Numbered from the stretch's first letter, positions 1 to 9,587 are shown. The stretch is DNA of 64,000 bases from Marinobacterium iners (GCF_017310015.1 NZ_CP022297.1:806001-870000); one strand, 5' to 3'. A program made the numbers and translations. The notes: generated by a model from the letters alone, not told the origin.

Positions 1-59
1 TCACTACCTGCTGTTTACCAGTGGGTCGGAAATATATCCGAGCATGGTAGCCCGTGCGC

Positions 60-360
60 CTGGGGGTGTTTCCTTTGCTGGCAACAGTGTTTCCTTCACG
101 CGCATAGGGCTGTTAACTCCGGTGTTAACTTCAACTGTTAACGCTGCGGTGCGCACCTGAATGCGTACCAATTTTGTGCGCACTTCCCTGCGTACCTTCG
201 TGCGTACCTTGCCCGATTGGTTTGCACTCTACTGCGAACCAGAAGCCGCGAACTTCAATGCGAACCTAGCTCACAGTGCTGGCCGGTACGAACTCCAACT
301 CGTACGAAACTTGTTCGAACTTCTGTTCGTACTTTGATACTTATTGCTTTCGTTGGGGCC
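60..360. repeat. Long direct repeat, copy A (pairs with 9286-9587)
   Basis: This ~300 bp non-coding stretch is repeated in the same orientation at 9286-9587 with roughly 85-90% identity judged by eye. It is built of short words used two to four times each: GTTTCC twice, GTTAAC three times, TGCGCAC twice, TGCGTACC three times, GCGAAC variants three times, then CGTAC/TTCGAAC words. Apparent reading frames through it are not convincing as genes. The two copies bracket a block that looks like a restriction operon. They could be recombination substrates or protein-binding arrays; no function can be assigned from sequence alone. Confidence 0.85.
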
Positions 361-583
361 CTTGGGTATGTGCTTTTCGATGGCGCAGTCTGTGTTTTGA
401 TGGAGTTATATCTGCCTTGTCAGTACCAACCCACATTAGCCGTTAGGAAGCAACCAATGCACGCGATCAGGTGTGCGATAAAATCTATCTGAGGCCAGCT
501 TTTTGCCCCATTTACACAGTAAGTCTTGTCATTTTCTGATATAAACGGATAGACATCGAGCAGATATCAAAGGAGTGATCACC

Positions 584-991
584 ATGAAGAAAGCCTGGGT
601 CGCTGCAGTGCTTTTTATCAGTGCAGCAGGGCCTGTGTATTCAAACGATGCGCAGGTCGAGGAATATGCACGAATGGCTGCAGCGGGCGCAAATGAATTT
701 TTCAAGAAATCGCCACCTAGCGACGGTGTAACTGTTTCAAGTCGCGCTTACTCAGCTGGAAAAGCAGTTGTGTACGAAAACGTGCTTGCTATTAGGTCAA
801 ACGTAACGGATGCAGAGCTCGCTATATGGCGTTCAGGCACTCGTAGCGAAGTTGTTCCAGCTACTTGTTCAATGCTAAAGCGAGATCCTTTCTTTAAAAA
901 AGGCCTGTACTTCCGCTACATCTACTTAAGTCGACGCGGCGAAGTTCTTGATGACTTCGTGGTCAATAGGCCTGCGTGCAGCGGCTTATAA
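584..991 (+). CDS. Small secreted protein, unknown function
   Basis: This encodes a 135-residue protein. The N-terminus (MKKAWVAAVLFISAAG, then PVYSNDA) is a typical Sec signal peptide with likely cleavage near residue 20, so the mature protein should be periplasmic or exported. The start at 584 is chosen because AAAGGAG at 569-575 lies 8 bases upstream; an in-frame GTG at 575 overlaps that site. The mature part contains two cysteines (in ATCSMLKRD and RPACSGL) that could form a disulfide. I do not recognise a family. It stands alone between copy A and the leftward operon, facing that operon tail to tail. Confidence 0.7.
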   Translation: MKKAWVAAVLFISAAGPVYSNDAQVEEYARMAAAGANEFFKKSPPSDGVTVSSRAYSAGKAVVYENVLAIRSNVTDAELAIWRSGTRSEVVPATCSMLKRDPFFKKGLYFRYIYLSRRGEVLDDFVVNRPACSGL

Positions 992-1001
992 TTCCAAAAA
1001 T

Positions 1002-1024
1002 GAACCCGACTCCATGAGCGGGTT
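1002..1024 (+). terminator. Hairpin after the secreted-protein gene
   Basis: GAACCCG and CGGGTTC form a 7-bp stem with a 9-base loop, starting about 10 bases after the stop codon at 991. No U-tract follows, so it may act as a weak or Rho-assisted terminator or only protect the mRNA end. Confidence 0.4.
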
Positions 1025-1195
1025 CCCTGTATGTTCTGAACCACATCAATTTGTAGCTGTGAGCTGCACAGCCGGCGTATCAATTTAGGAAAGTTTCTCC
1101 GCCGATGTATGTCCACCAATTTCATTTATTTAACTGCAAAGATTACTGTTTATATATACTCGGTGCACCCTGAAAAGAGCGCGCCTGATAGCAGT

Positions 1196-2113
1196 TCAGT
1201 TTGCTTCTGCAATTCCTTCTGCTATTCTTCTTATCTCTTGGGCGAAACGAATTCTATCATCGAACTCATACCTGTTTTTTTCTCCAGTTATCACAACCTG
1301 TTTTCCTTTTTCGACTACATCATATCCTACAGATGAAAGCTGTTTCGAAATAAATAAATACAAAATCGTTTGGTTGTTTTCATTAAGTATGCGGCTGTAG
1401 AAAGAATCGTTATACGCCATGATTCTCTTTATTGCATCGATTAAATCAGAAGGTTGAAAAAACTTATCTTCTATTTTTTCAATAATTTCTCTTGGCGAAA
1501 CTTGATCGCCTACAATATTTATATGCTGTTTGAGATATTCTAGAGCGTCATGCCTTTCATCTCTGATAAGGTTAAGTGCAAAGTTTTGTATGTCCTCACT
1601 TTTGCCATAGTGCTTTTCCAGATAAAGACTGAGTATCCTTTTCATCAGCCTTCCATCTTTATCAAGATAGTTTTTTTTACAGGCTACTGCCATATACCTA
1701 TCTGCAAGGTTTCTGGATAACTGATTTAGTCTTTGGTGATATTCACTCATCATTGGGCAGTACTCTGTAAGTACTTCCCACTTTTCTTGGCTTTCAAAAT
1801 TGCTAGTTGTGATTGTTTTTGGAGGGGTTTCTTTTTTAGAGTGTTCAGTCTTTTCATTCTGATTCGTTGATATCGGGTTTTCACTATTAGATTGCTGTAT
1901 TGATTCTTTTTTCTTATAAAAAATAAGGCCTAAAATAAAAGCAATAGGGCTAAAAATAACTAATCCACCAATAAATCTTAAAATGGCCATTGCAAACTCG
2001 CCTGAAAAATCAGGACCATTAATTGCGTAAAGTACTTTAAAAAAATTATAAGCAAAATATAAAAAGTTTATTGTCCAAACATATCTAAATCCATTTTTAG
2101 TTCTTTCACTCAT
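1196..2113 (-). CDS. Membrane-anchored protein of unknown function
   Basis: This is a 305-residue protein with two hydrophobic segments near the N-terminus (about residues 14-30 and 40-66), followed by a long, mostly soluble, charged region (KKKESIQQ onward) presumably in the cytoplasm. The DNA is clearly more AT-rich than the neighbouring nuclease and helicase genes, suggesting separate acquisition. It lies 54 bp downstream of the GIY-YIG gene on the same strand and may be the last gene of that operon. I do not recognise a family; a role in sensing or membrane damage within the defence block is only a guess from position. Confidence 0.65.
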   Translation of the reverse strand: MSERTKNGFRYVWTINFLYFAYNFFKVLYAINGPDFSGEFAMAILRFIGGLVIFSPIAFILGLIFYKKKESIQQSNSENPISTNQNEKTEHSKKETPPKTITTSNFESQEKWEVLTEYCPMMSEYHQRLNQLSRNLADRYMAVACKKNYLDKDGRLMKRILSLYLEKHYGKSEDIQNFALNLIRDERHDALEYLKQHINIVGDQVSPREIIEKIEDKFFQPSDLIDAIKRIMAYNDSFYSRILNENNQTILYLFISKQLSSVGYDVVEKGKQVVITGEKNRYEFDDRIRFAQEIRRIAEGIAEAN

Positions 2114-2166
2114 TTTAAGTCCCTCTTTATAAAATATAGTGCCATGCGAGTGTATTCTTTATAACT

Positions 2167-3441
2167 TCAGATATTAAAATCCTTCTCCACCAGCCGCCCA
2201 GTCGTATTATCCATCCGATACCGGATAATGCTGCCGTCTATAATACGCTTCACGACTTCCCGTGCGGTATCCAGCTCTACATCGAACCACTCACGGGGGC
2301 GATAGGTGCCACCGTCACGGCTGTGCAGTGTCACGTTCACTCGCTGGTTATGTAGCATGGCATGGATCAGTCGTTCAAAGCGGTGCGGGTCCAGGTTGTA
2401 GCAGTCGAATGACGCCACCACCTTTACCGGTGCTTCAAGGTAGGTCTGCTGGCGCTCGGCACCGGCCAGACGCTTGTCCAAGTCCTTTTCGGTGTAGCCT
2501 ATTTTGTGCAGGTGCCGTACCTGCCGCAATACCGGGTCATGGCTCAGCGAGCGCAGAATATAGATGATGCCGGTTTGCTGGTCTTTGTGGGTCAGTCCTG
2601 CAAGGCCATTCAGGGCTTTATCCTGCTGCAGGATGCGGCGACCGGTTTCGTCCTTGTACAGTGCCCGAGCCAGCGAGCGCAATAGCAGGTTGGATTCAGT
2701 CCCGTTGTCGAATACTACGCGCAGCCTAGGGTTAAACTTGGTGCCGGCGCCTACACTTTCCTTGCCGACCTGATCGGCGATACAGATCATGCCATTGAGG
2801 ATGAACATATCGCCTTCATCAATCTGCGACTCTTTTTTGAAGGGTACGGTTTCAGCACCGCCGTTGCGTATGGCGTCACGGACTTCATCAAACAGGCGCT
2901 CGAAGCGGTAGAAGTCGTCACAGACTGTGCGCTTGGCAATCTCGTCCGGGCGCTCCTTTTCTTCAGCCTCGCTCACATGCGCCATATCAAAGATGGATTC
3001 AGCTTCAGCATCCACTGACAGCAGGCCCAAGGGGTCGCTCTCGAGTATGTCATCCAGTGAACTTACATCGTCTAACCCGGCTGCTTCAGTCACGCAGGCA
3101 GGCGGGTGTGTGCCAATCTGTCCGTCAGTGTCTGTGCTGGCGCTCAATAACCTGAGACTGTCATGTTGCGCCAGTCTGTCCAGGTGTTCAGGATTGGCTC
3201 TGATGGCGGCCAAGCGCACGGCTAGGGTGGCTTCCTGCAAATCTTCAGCGTCTTGGTCAGGCTCCCGCCCGTTTTCACTCACAAATACTTCAACAGCCTT
3301 AAAACCACTCAAAAGGCGCTCATCCGCCGTGGGTGCTGATGCCCGTGAAGCCGTTACATTGAGCAGGCCCAAGGGATCATCACCGGAAAAAATATCATCC
3401 AAGGTGCGCCTGGCCGGTCGCTCACGGCGGGTGCGAATCAT
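2167..3441 (-). CDS. GIY-YIG nuclease domain protein (T5orf172-like)
   Basis: This is a 424-residue protein. The C-terminal third reads GIIYILRSLSHDP, then HKIGYTEKDLDKRL and REWFDVE, matching the T5orf172/Mug113 branch of GIY-YIG endonucleases (tyrosine pair, following K-G, arginine and terminal acidic motif). The N-terminal ~200 residues are low-complexity and carry two copies of a short motif around SDPLGLL/GDDPLGLL, perhaps a peptide contact with the partner helicase. The start overlaps the helicase stop by 4 bp, so the two are translationally coupled. The likely role is DNA cleavage in a restriction-like complex with the helicase and methyltransferase upstream. Confidence 0.8.
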   Translation of the reverse strand: MIRTRRERPARRTLDDIFSGDDPLGLLNVTASRASAPTADERLLSGFKAVEVFVSENGREPDQDAEDLQEATLAVRLAAIRANPEHLDRLAQHDSLRLLSASTDTDGQIGTHPPACVTEAAGLDDVSSLDDILESDPLGLLSVDAEAESIFDMAHVSEAEEKERPDEIAKRTVCDDFYRFERLFDEVRDAIRNGGAETVPFKKESQIDEGDMFILNGMICIADQVGKESVGAGTKFNPRLRVVFDNGTESNLLLRSLARALYKDETGRRILQQDKALNGLAGLTHKDQQTGIIYILRSLSHDPVLRQVRHLHKIGYTEKDLDKRLAGAERQQTYLEAPVKVVASFDCYNLDPHRFERLIHAMLHNQRVNVTLHSRDGGTYRPREWFDVELDTAREVVKRIIDGSIIRYRMDNTTGRLVEKDFNI

Positions 3442-5519
3442 GCGGTGGCTCCTTTCATCCGCTCACGTTTCTTCTGTTGAATATAGGCCAATGCTTCGGC
3501 ATAGCGTACTTCCATTTGATCGTCACTGGTCACGGAAGGTGGTCGGCCCTTCTGCTGAACAAAGGCATTGATGCGGGGCCAGAGAATCACCGCTTCCTCT
3601 TCAGTCATCTGGGTACGCTTGCTGACAACGACATCCTGAATGGTCTTGAGTACCGGTGCGGTCAGCGCCTTGGACAGAATCTCGTAGGCGCCCTGGAAGG
3701 GGTTGATCTGATTGATAAGGTCGATGTTCAAGTGTTCAATGTTGACGAACTTGTCACCTATTTTGAGGAACTGACGTCCGCCACCAGCACTGCCGGTATC
3801 GATGTTATCTTCATCAGCCGATTCACCTGGTCGCTGATCGGGATTGACGGCTTCACCGGCGGGCTGCGTGTCGTAGCGACCGTCTGGTTCCAATATCTGT
3901 GCGCCGTCTGGCAAGTCCTCTTCATTGAACAGGCCACCGGTGGCGCGTGCCTGCATAGTGGTCAGTACGGTTTCACGCAGCAGTTCCCGTTCGCCTTCAT
4001 CTAAATCAGGGTGCAGTCGCTCTATGACCTTGGGTATCTCGGTCTGATTAATCACTTCAGGTTCAGTGGACTCAGTGACGGCCGCAGCGGCTACTTTGGG
4101 TTCCTGCAACAGGGCGGCAATAATGTCCTCCTGCCCACCGGACTGCAGAATATCCATCACCTTTTGAGAAACCGGTGCGGCCGTGTCTTCGATTACGACT
4201 GTGCCTGGCTCAACCGTTTCGTCGGGCTTCATACGAGAGCGGGGCTTGAAGTTGATGCTGGGCGCCAGCACTTGTTCCATCAGCAGGGAAACAGTAATCG
4301 CCTTGAGCAGGTTGTTGACGCTGTTCTGCACGTCTTCATCTTCGGCATCAGGCTGGGCGATCAGGTTGGTGAATTGAGCGTGTGTTTTACCTTCGCTGTC
4401 ACGTGTTGCACGGCCGATGATCTGGATAATCTCGGTCATCGAGTTGCGGTAGCCGATGGTCAGCACATGCTCACAGTAGGGCCAGTCAAACCCCTCTTTG
4501 GCCATGCCCAGGGCGATAATCACATCCACATCATCCCGATGGTTTACTTGGCGCAGGTATTCCTGAATGTGGGTGCGGACAAGGGTATCCGTTACCAGGT
4601 CGGCAACCTTCAGCAGGCGACCAGATGAGTGACGTACAGTGATAATGCCTGTTTTGGCATCCTGATCTTCGACCTTGCCCAGCGCATCCAGAATGTAATC
4701 CACTTCACTGTACTTATCAGTGGTGCTCTCGCCGCTGTTGCGATGGGGAATGTGAACAATGGTTTTGCGTTCCGGGTCCAGCACTTCATGGATGGCATCC
4801 AGATAGCTGCCCTGATAGAAGTGATAGCCGATCCCCAATGACTTCAGGTAACGGTAGCCATTGAGCTGTTCATAGTAGGTATAGGTCACTTTATCGAACA
4901 GGGCTTCATCGTCCGGCAGCAGGATAGGGGCTGCATCACCTCGGAAGTAAGAGCCGGTCATGGCAATAATATGGGCGCTGGATGATCGTATCAGGTCATC
5001 AATCAGGGCGCCCAGCCGGTTGTTTTCGTCAGCGGACACATGATGGAATTCATCAATCGCCACCAGACAGTCGTTGAAGTCGACAGGGGTGAGTTTGTCG
5101 AAGGCAAAGCGCAGGGTCGCGTGAGTGCAGACCAGTGTCTTGGCAGCGGGGTCTTTCATAAAAGCACGGAAAGCGTCTACCTTGCCGCTGTCATTGCCGG
5201 CACGGCAAAGGTCATGCCGGCTTTCAACGTGCCAATCCCATTCAAAGCCATGTGTGGTAAGGTCGGTGTCCTTGAAGCTGGCGCCGATGGATTTTTCCGG
5301 CACGGCAACAATCACCTTGCGTAGCCCCTGGCGATTCAGCTTGTGCAACGCCAGGAACATCAGCGCCCGTGATTTACCTGATGCCGGTGGTGCCTTGATC
5401 AGCAGGTACTGGCTGTCTCGCTTGGCATAGGCGCGGGCCTGCATCTCCCGCATTCCTTGTGCGTTACTGCTGGCGCTTTTACCGTTGCGTGCGTACTCGA
5501 CCTTGATCAACTCGGCCAT
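3438..5519 (-). CDS. DExH-box (SF2) helicase of a restriction-like operon
   Basis: This is a 693-residue protein. Residues about 38-48 form Walker A (APPASGKS), the DExH motif is VAIDEFHHVS, and helicase motif VI is IIGRATRDSEG. It is therefore an SF2 translocase related to those of type I/III restriction and other defence systems. The C-terminal ~250 residues are acidic and poorly conserved-looking, with a block near the end (KIGDKFVNIEHLNIDLINQINPF in part) that may bind the nuclease. It sits between the antitoxin gene (29 bp gap) and the nuclease gene (4-bp overlap). It probably powers DNA recognition or translocation for the GIY-YIG nuclease. Confidence 0.85.
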   Translation of the reverse strand: MAELIKVEYARNGKSASSNAQGMREMQARAYAKRDSQYLLIKAPPASGKSRALMFLALHKLNRQGLRKVIVAVPEKSIGASFKDTDLTTHGFEWDWHVESRHDLCRAGNDSGKVDAFRAFMKDPAAKTLVCTHATLRFAFDKLTPVDFNDCLVAIDEFHHVSADENNRLGALIDDLIRSSSAHIIAMTGSYFRGDAAPILLPDDEALFDKVTYTYYEQLNGYRYLKSLGIGYHFYQGSYLDAIHEVLDPERKTIVHIPHRNSGESTTDKYSEVDYILDALGKVEDQDAKTGIITVRHSSGRLLKVADLVTDTLVRTHIQEYLRQVNHRDDVDVIIALGMAKEGFDWPYCEHVLTIGYRNSMTEIIQIIGRATRDSEGKTHAQFTNLIAQPDAEDEDVQNSVNNLLKAITVSLLMEQVLAPSINFKPRSRMKPDETVEPGTVVIEDTAAPVSQKVMDILQSGGQEDIIAALLQEPKVAAAAVTESTEPEVINQTEIPKVIERLHPDLDEGERELLRETVLTTMQARATGGLFNEEDLPDGAQILEPDGRYDTQPAGEAVNPDQRPGESADEDNIDTGSAGGGRQFLKIGDKFVNIEHLNIDLINQINPFQGAYEILSKALTAPVLKTIQDVVVSKRTQMTEEEAVILWPRINAFVQQKGRPPSVTSDDQMEVRYAEALAYIQQKKRERMKGATA

Positions 5520-5548
5520 TGTTCAGCCCTCCCTGGTTCAGTGTTTGG

Positions 5549-5857
5549 TTAGTGTGATGCCGCCTGTGTCAGGTCGTGGAAGTGGATTCCGGTCGCTCGC
5601 ATTACGGCCGTCATGGTACGCAGTGTGGGGTTACCCTTAGGTGACAGGGCACGGTACAGGCTTTCCCGAGACACCTTGGCCCGTTCAGCAATTACGGTCA
5701 TGCCGCCCTGTGCCTCAACCACATGGCGCAGGGCGATCAGAAAGGCAGATTCGCCGCCTTCTTCGTCCAGTTCGTCAAACGCTGCACGCAGGTACTCAAC
5801 CGCCATGTTGGGGTCGGAACGCAGCATCTCGATTACAGCATCGTCATGGTTTTTCAT
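5549..5857 (-). CDS. HigA-type antitoxin (HI1420-like, helix-turn-helix)
   Basis: This is a 102-residue protein with a helix-turn-helix in the middle (GMTVIAERAKVSRESLYRALSPKGNPTLRTM), characteristic of the 'addiction module antidote' family usually found after a HigB/Gp49-like toxin. Its start overlaps the toxin stop by 4 bp, the usual toxin-first order. It should neutralise the toxin and repress the operon. The pair lies inside the methyltransferase-helicase-nuclease operon rather than beside it, so it may stabilise the locus or act as an abortive arm of it. Confidence 0.85.
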   Translation of the reverse strand: MKNHDDAVIEMLRSDPNMAVEYLRAAFDELDEEGGESAFLIALRHVVEAQGGMTVIAERAKVSRESLYRALSPKGNPTLRTMTAVMRATGIHFHDLTQAASH

Positions 5858-6195
5858 GATTCTATTCTCTCTCGATAATCCGCCAGAAACGCTTTAGCCT
5901 GGGTGATATCCTGCTGTTGGCGTTTTTTGCTGCCACCAATCAGCAGTAACACCCGGCGTTCGCCAATATCGGCGTAATACACTCGATAGCCGGGGCCATA
6001 GGTAATACGCAGCTCCATCACGCCTTCACCAACGGCTTTGGTATCGCCGGCATTGCCCAGCGCCAGTCGGTTGAGGCGGGTCAGCACGCGCATGGCCGCC
6101 TGAATATCCTTTTTCTTGGTGGCATCGAGCCATGCCTGAAAAGGGTCATGGCCATCGCTGGTCAGGTAGTGCTTTAGCTCAATCATATCAATCAT
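5854..6195 (-). CDS. HigB-type toxin (phage Gp49/HI1419-like, RelE fold)
   Basis: This is a 113-residue protein. ELRITYGPGYRVYYADIG followed by VLLLIGGSKKRQQQDI is the signature of the HI1419/Gp49-like RelE-superfamily toxins, which cleave mRNA on the ribosome. It is full length for the family. It overlaps its antitoxin gene by 4 bp and is 43 bp downstream of the methyltransferase gene on the same strand. An ATG three codons in (at MIELKHY) is an equally possible start. Confidence 0.85.
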   Translation of the reverse strand: MIDMIELKHYLTSDGHDPFQAWLDATKKKDIQAAMRVLTRLNRLALGNAGDTKAVGEGVMELRITYGPGYRVYYADIGERRVLLLIGGSKKRQQQDITQAKAFLADYRERIES

Positions 6196-6238
6196 TGTAG
6201 CTTGAAAGCTACGTCAGTGCCTATGCAGGTGAGGCTAT

Positions 6239-8983
6239 TCAGTCGCTGGATGTGCGCCGCCTTGCGCGGGTCTTGGCGTTACGCTGTTCCGCTTCAATTA
6301 AAGCTTCATAGCGTGCCAGCAAGAACTCCTGCCGCTCGGCCGTATCACGGAAAGGGCGCTCTCGGTACAGGTGCTCTACTGCACGGTCGAGTGCCTGGTG
6401 TGCCTGCAGTAGATCGTCCGGCATTTTGTCGGGATCGTACATCTGCGCCAGCGTTTTGTCAGGGTGCGCACCACGGGCGAGGATTATCTGCCTGCCCAAC
6501 TTTTCAATGGCGCTGCGCTGGGTATTGCTGGCGTCAGGCCAAGGGAAGGTGTTGTAAACCAGCGTGGCCGAATAGCGGTAGTCGCTTTTGAGCCGGCCGC
6601 CGACCAGCCGCAACCAGTCCATGTGCATCTGGGTGGACAAGATTGCTAACTCGTAGAGAGTGCCATTGGGGATGGTTTGTACGAGGTCAGTGACTATTGT
6701 TGTTCCATCAAAAATGCCTACAGGGCTGTAAACCCTTCTCTCTGAGGTAACACGGGGAACGAGGATAAAGGTGTCTGGATTATTAATATCACGGAACTGG
6801 TGTGGTCTTTCAGCCAGTTTATGGGCGCCAGCATCGCGGCTGGCAAGGCGCATCTCCTTGACATCTTCAACACGCTTTTTCACCAGAGGCATGGCGTCAA
6901 TGTCGGATTGGTCTGCACCCACTAACCATAGACACCAGCGCTCTTTGCCCTGCAGAAACTCTTGGGCACCAAGGAGTTGTCTGATCCACTTCGCGGCTTC
7001 AGGCTCAGTCAGCAACAACTGATTTTTTTCCTCTGTAGAAAGAATCAGGTGTCCGCCATCAAGTGGCTTATTGCCATAAACCATAGCTGCACAGGGTAAT
7101 AACGGATGGCGGCGACTGCCCACTACAACGTTACCAGCTTCAAGCAGGTATGGACTGATATTAACAACCTCCCGCAGACGCCACTGGCTATCCAACTGCT
7201 GATAAAGGCGCTTGGACTCAGGTTTGGAACAAAGGCCAATGATCACCACATGAACACCGGCATTGCCTTGGGCGCTGTTCTTCCAACTGAAGGTTTGGTA
7301 CGCAAAGGCTATCTGAACCTGCAGATCCAGTATGGCTGGCCAGAGCATGGCCACCTGCTCGCCCTGGCAGATTGAGTTGGTTGCCACCAAGGCGATTTGA
7401 CCGCGTTGGCGGATATACTGTGCGCCTTTCCAGAAAAAGCTTGCCACATAATCCAGATAACGGTGTTTCTTGAACCCGGCAAATACCAGATCCATATCGG
7501 CGTTTTGTACTGCAGAGCGATAGGTGGCCCCTCGGAATGGTGGATTGCCGCATACAAACACCTCGGCCTCGCCATCATTCGGGCATACCGCATTCCAGTC
7601 CATACGCAGGCTGTTACCCAGTACCAGATGGCCGTAGTCCTTCAAGGGCAGCAGAGGTTCCGCATGGCCGAACTCCTTGGCAAACAGGGTATTCATCTGG
7701 TGCTCAGCCAGCCATAACGAAAGCTGTGCGATCTCATGGGCTGCGTCATCAATTTCGATGCCGTAGAACTGGCTCAGACGGATACCGCTCATGAAGAACT
7801 CATTTTGCTGCATCTGCATTGCGTTCTTCAGGTTGACGGCCTGCAGCTCACGTAAAACCGCCATCTCCAATCGGCGCAGCTCCTTGTAGGCGATGATCAG
7901 AAAGTTGCCTGATCCCATTGCCGGGTCGAATACCCGAATTCGGGTCAGACGCCCCAGCAGGGATTCCAGTTTCTTGCGCTGGCCTTTGGCGCTGTCCAGG
8001 CTGGCATAGAGGTCATCCAGAAACAGTGGTCGTATCACCTTCATGATGTTGGGCACGGAGGTATAGTGCTGGCCCAGGCTGTCACGACTTTCCTCATCCA
8101 CAACCGCTTGGAACATCGAGCCGAAGATATCCGGGTTTACTGCTTCCCAGTTGAGCTGGCCGCACTCGATCATCATGCGCCGTGCTCTGGCGCCAATGGT
8201 GGGCATTGGCAGGTCATCGCTGAACAGGCCGCCATTAACGTATGGGAACTGGCTGATGTGCGCCGGCAGGTCGGCAGGGCGGTCTGACTCAGGCTGGTTC
8301 ATAATTGTGAATAGCTGCGCCAGCAAGGCTGGCAGGTCGTCGCCGCTGTCGCTGCTGGCCTCAGTGATTACACGCGTGAAGGCGCCAGATTTGAAAATGC
8401 CGGTGTCTTCGGCGAAGTAGCAGAACAGCAGACGAGTCAGAAAAACGTTGAGCGCATGGCGCTGTTCAGTGGTTTCAAAGGCATTGTGTTCCTTGAGGCG
8501 ATCAAACAACCGGCCCATCTTGGCGGCTGCCTTGAGGTCCGCTGATGCCTCCTCAAAGTGCTTGGTGCGCTCCAGCCCCGCCATTGGTGCAAAGAACAGG
8601 TACTGAGTGGCCAGCTTGTCGAAGTCCACCTCGAGCCGTTCATCTGTGCGGGTATCCAGAGCCGTGATTTCACGGTGGTCCGTGACCAACAGAAAGCGGC
8701 ATTTGTGCCGGCGTGGTTCGTCATCGTCGGCGAGTGCCTGTTGGGCTTCATGGATGCTTTCACCATCACGCACCGGCATGAAGTACAGCCAATTCTTCAG
8801 CGCCACATGGCCGTCTTCCTTACGAGATGCCACATTGCGCTGCCCATTGTTGCGCACCTGGGTGATCGTTGCTTTGGGGAAACCGTAAGCGTCAAGAAAG
8901 GCGAATATGAACTCACCGGGATCAGCGCCTGCAGCGGTGGCAGCCGTGAGGGTGTTCATACAGTAGGTCTGGTCGAAAGCCAT
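6239..8983 (-). CDS. Large N6-adenine DNA methyltransferase
   Basis: This is a 914-residue class I SAM-dependent DNA methyltransferase. Motif I is DPAMGSGNFL at about two fifths of the protein, and the catalytic motif IV is CGNPPF, defining a gamma-type N6-adenine methylase. The long N- and C-terminal regions resemble the single-chain methylases of type IIG/BREX/YeeA-like systems; the C-terminal part probably holds target recognition. The start at 8983 (MAFDQTYCMN) is chosen because AGGAC lies 9 bases upstream, and the 30 extra residues possible before it look non-coding (proline-rich). It is the first gene of the leftward operon and probably protects self DNA from the helicase/nuclease pair. 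Confidence 0.85.
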   Translation of the reverse strand: MAFDQTYCMNTLTAATAAGADPGEFIFAFLDAYGFPKATITQVRNNGQRNVASRKEDGHVALKNWLYFMPVRDGESIHEAQQALADDDEPRRHKCRFLLVTDHREITALDTRTDERLEVDFDKLATQYLFFAPMAGLERTKHFEEASADLKAAAKMGRLFDRLKEHNAFETTEQRHALNVFLTRLLFCYFAEDTGIFKSGAFTRVITEASSDSGDDLPALLAQLFTIMNQPESDRPADLPAHISQFPYVNGGLFSDDLPMPTIGARARRMMIECGQLNWEAVNPDIFGSMFQAVVDEESRDSLGQHYTSVPNIMKVIRPLFLDDLYASLDSAKGQRKKLESLLGRLTRIRVFDPAMGSGNFLIIAYKELRRLEMAVLRELQAVNLKNAMQMQQNEFFMSGIRLSQFYGIEIDDAAHEIAQLSLWLAEHQMNTLFAKEFGHAEPLLPLKDYGHLVLGNSLRMDWNAVCPNDGEAEVFVCGNPPFRGATYRSAVQNADMDLVFAGFKKHRYLDYVASFFWKGAQYIRQRGQIALVATNSICQGEQVAMLWPAILDLQVQIAFAYQTFSWKNSAQGNAGVHVVIIGLCSKPESKRLYQQLDSQWRLREVVNISPYLLEAGNVVVGSRRHPLLPCAAMVYGNKPLDGGHLILSTEEKNQLLLTEPEAAKWIRQLLGAQEFLQGKERWCLWLVGADQSDIDAMPLVKKRVEDVKEMRLASRDAGAHKLAERPHQFRDINNPDTFILVPRVTSERRVYSPVGIFDGTTIVTDLVQTIPNGTLYELAILSTQMHMDWLRLVGGRLKSDYRYSATLVYNTFPWPDASNTQRSAIEKLGRQIILARGAHPDKTLAQMYDPDKMPDDLLQAHQALDRAVEHLYRERPFRDTAERQEFLLARYEALIEAEQRNAKTRARRRTSSD

Positions 8984-9078
8984 GAAGCGTGCGTCCTGCG
9001 TGTAGCGTATATATGACAGACAACTATAGCCGCTTGGGCAGAGAGGGGGTAGGGGTGGTGCCATCCTTGGCACCGTAA

Positions 9079-9144
9079 TCAGTGCAGTCTTGTCCTCAGC
9101 CAGGTGTTGGCAGCAAAGCGACCTGCATTGTCACGCTGGCGCTT
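9079..9144 (-). pseudogene. 3' remnant of a TubC-like element gene
   Basis: The minus strand encodes RDNAGRFAANTWLRTRLH and a stop. This matches the C-terminus of the intact gene at 13313-13714 (RDNAGRFAANTWLRTRLH) residue for residue, while the DNA differs at several sites. Sequence further upstream does not match. This is a leftover of a second element related to the one at 12.8-16.1 kb, which suggests that the methyltransferase operon entered, or was captured with, a similar element. Confidence 0.7.
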
Positions 9145-9285
9145 TGTGCCGGTGGTGAATGTCATAAGCGGCCACCAATGCTTATGCCCGTCTTGTGACA
9201 CTAGTCAGTCAGATATTAACCAGCTCGGTGTATTTGAACGCTTCCTGAAGCGGTTGCATCTGTAGTGGCCTGATCGTCTTGCGCG

Positions 9286-9587
9286 TAGGGGTGTTTCCTT
9301 CGCTGGTAACAGTGTTTCCTTCGTGCGCGTGAGCCTGTTAACTTCGGTGTTAACCACTACCTGTTAACGCTGCGGTGCGCACCTGAATGCGTACCAATTT
9401 TGTGCGCACTTCCCTGCGTACCTTGGTGCGTACCTTGCCCGGTTGGTTTGCACTCTACTGCGAACCTGAAGCCGCGAACCTCAATGCGAACCTTGCTCGC
9501 TGTGCCGGTCGGTACGAACTCCAATTCGTACCAAACTTGTTCGAACCTCTGTTCGTACTTTCAGCCCTTATCGTTTTCGCTGGGGCC
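9286..9587. repeat. Long direct repeat, copy B (pairs with 60-360)
   Basis: This is the second copy of the ~300 bp word-repeat block, in the same orientation, beginning at AGGGGTGTTTCC and ending at GGGGCC. It contains three GTTAAC, two TGCGCAC, three TGCGTACC and three GCGAACC words. Flanking sequence outside both copies is unrelated. No gene is supported inside it. Confidence 0.85.

Noticed and set aside
217..492. A 91-residue frame over direct-repeat copy A
   Set aside because: It is composed of the repeated DNA words, has no good ribosome site, and the matching frame in copy B is different in length and end.
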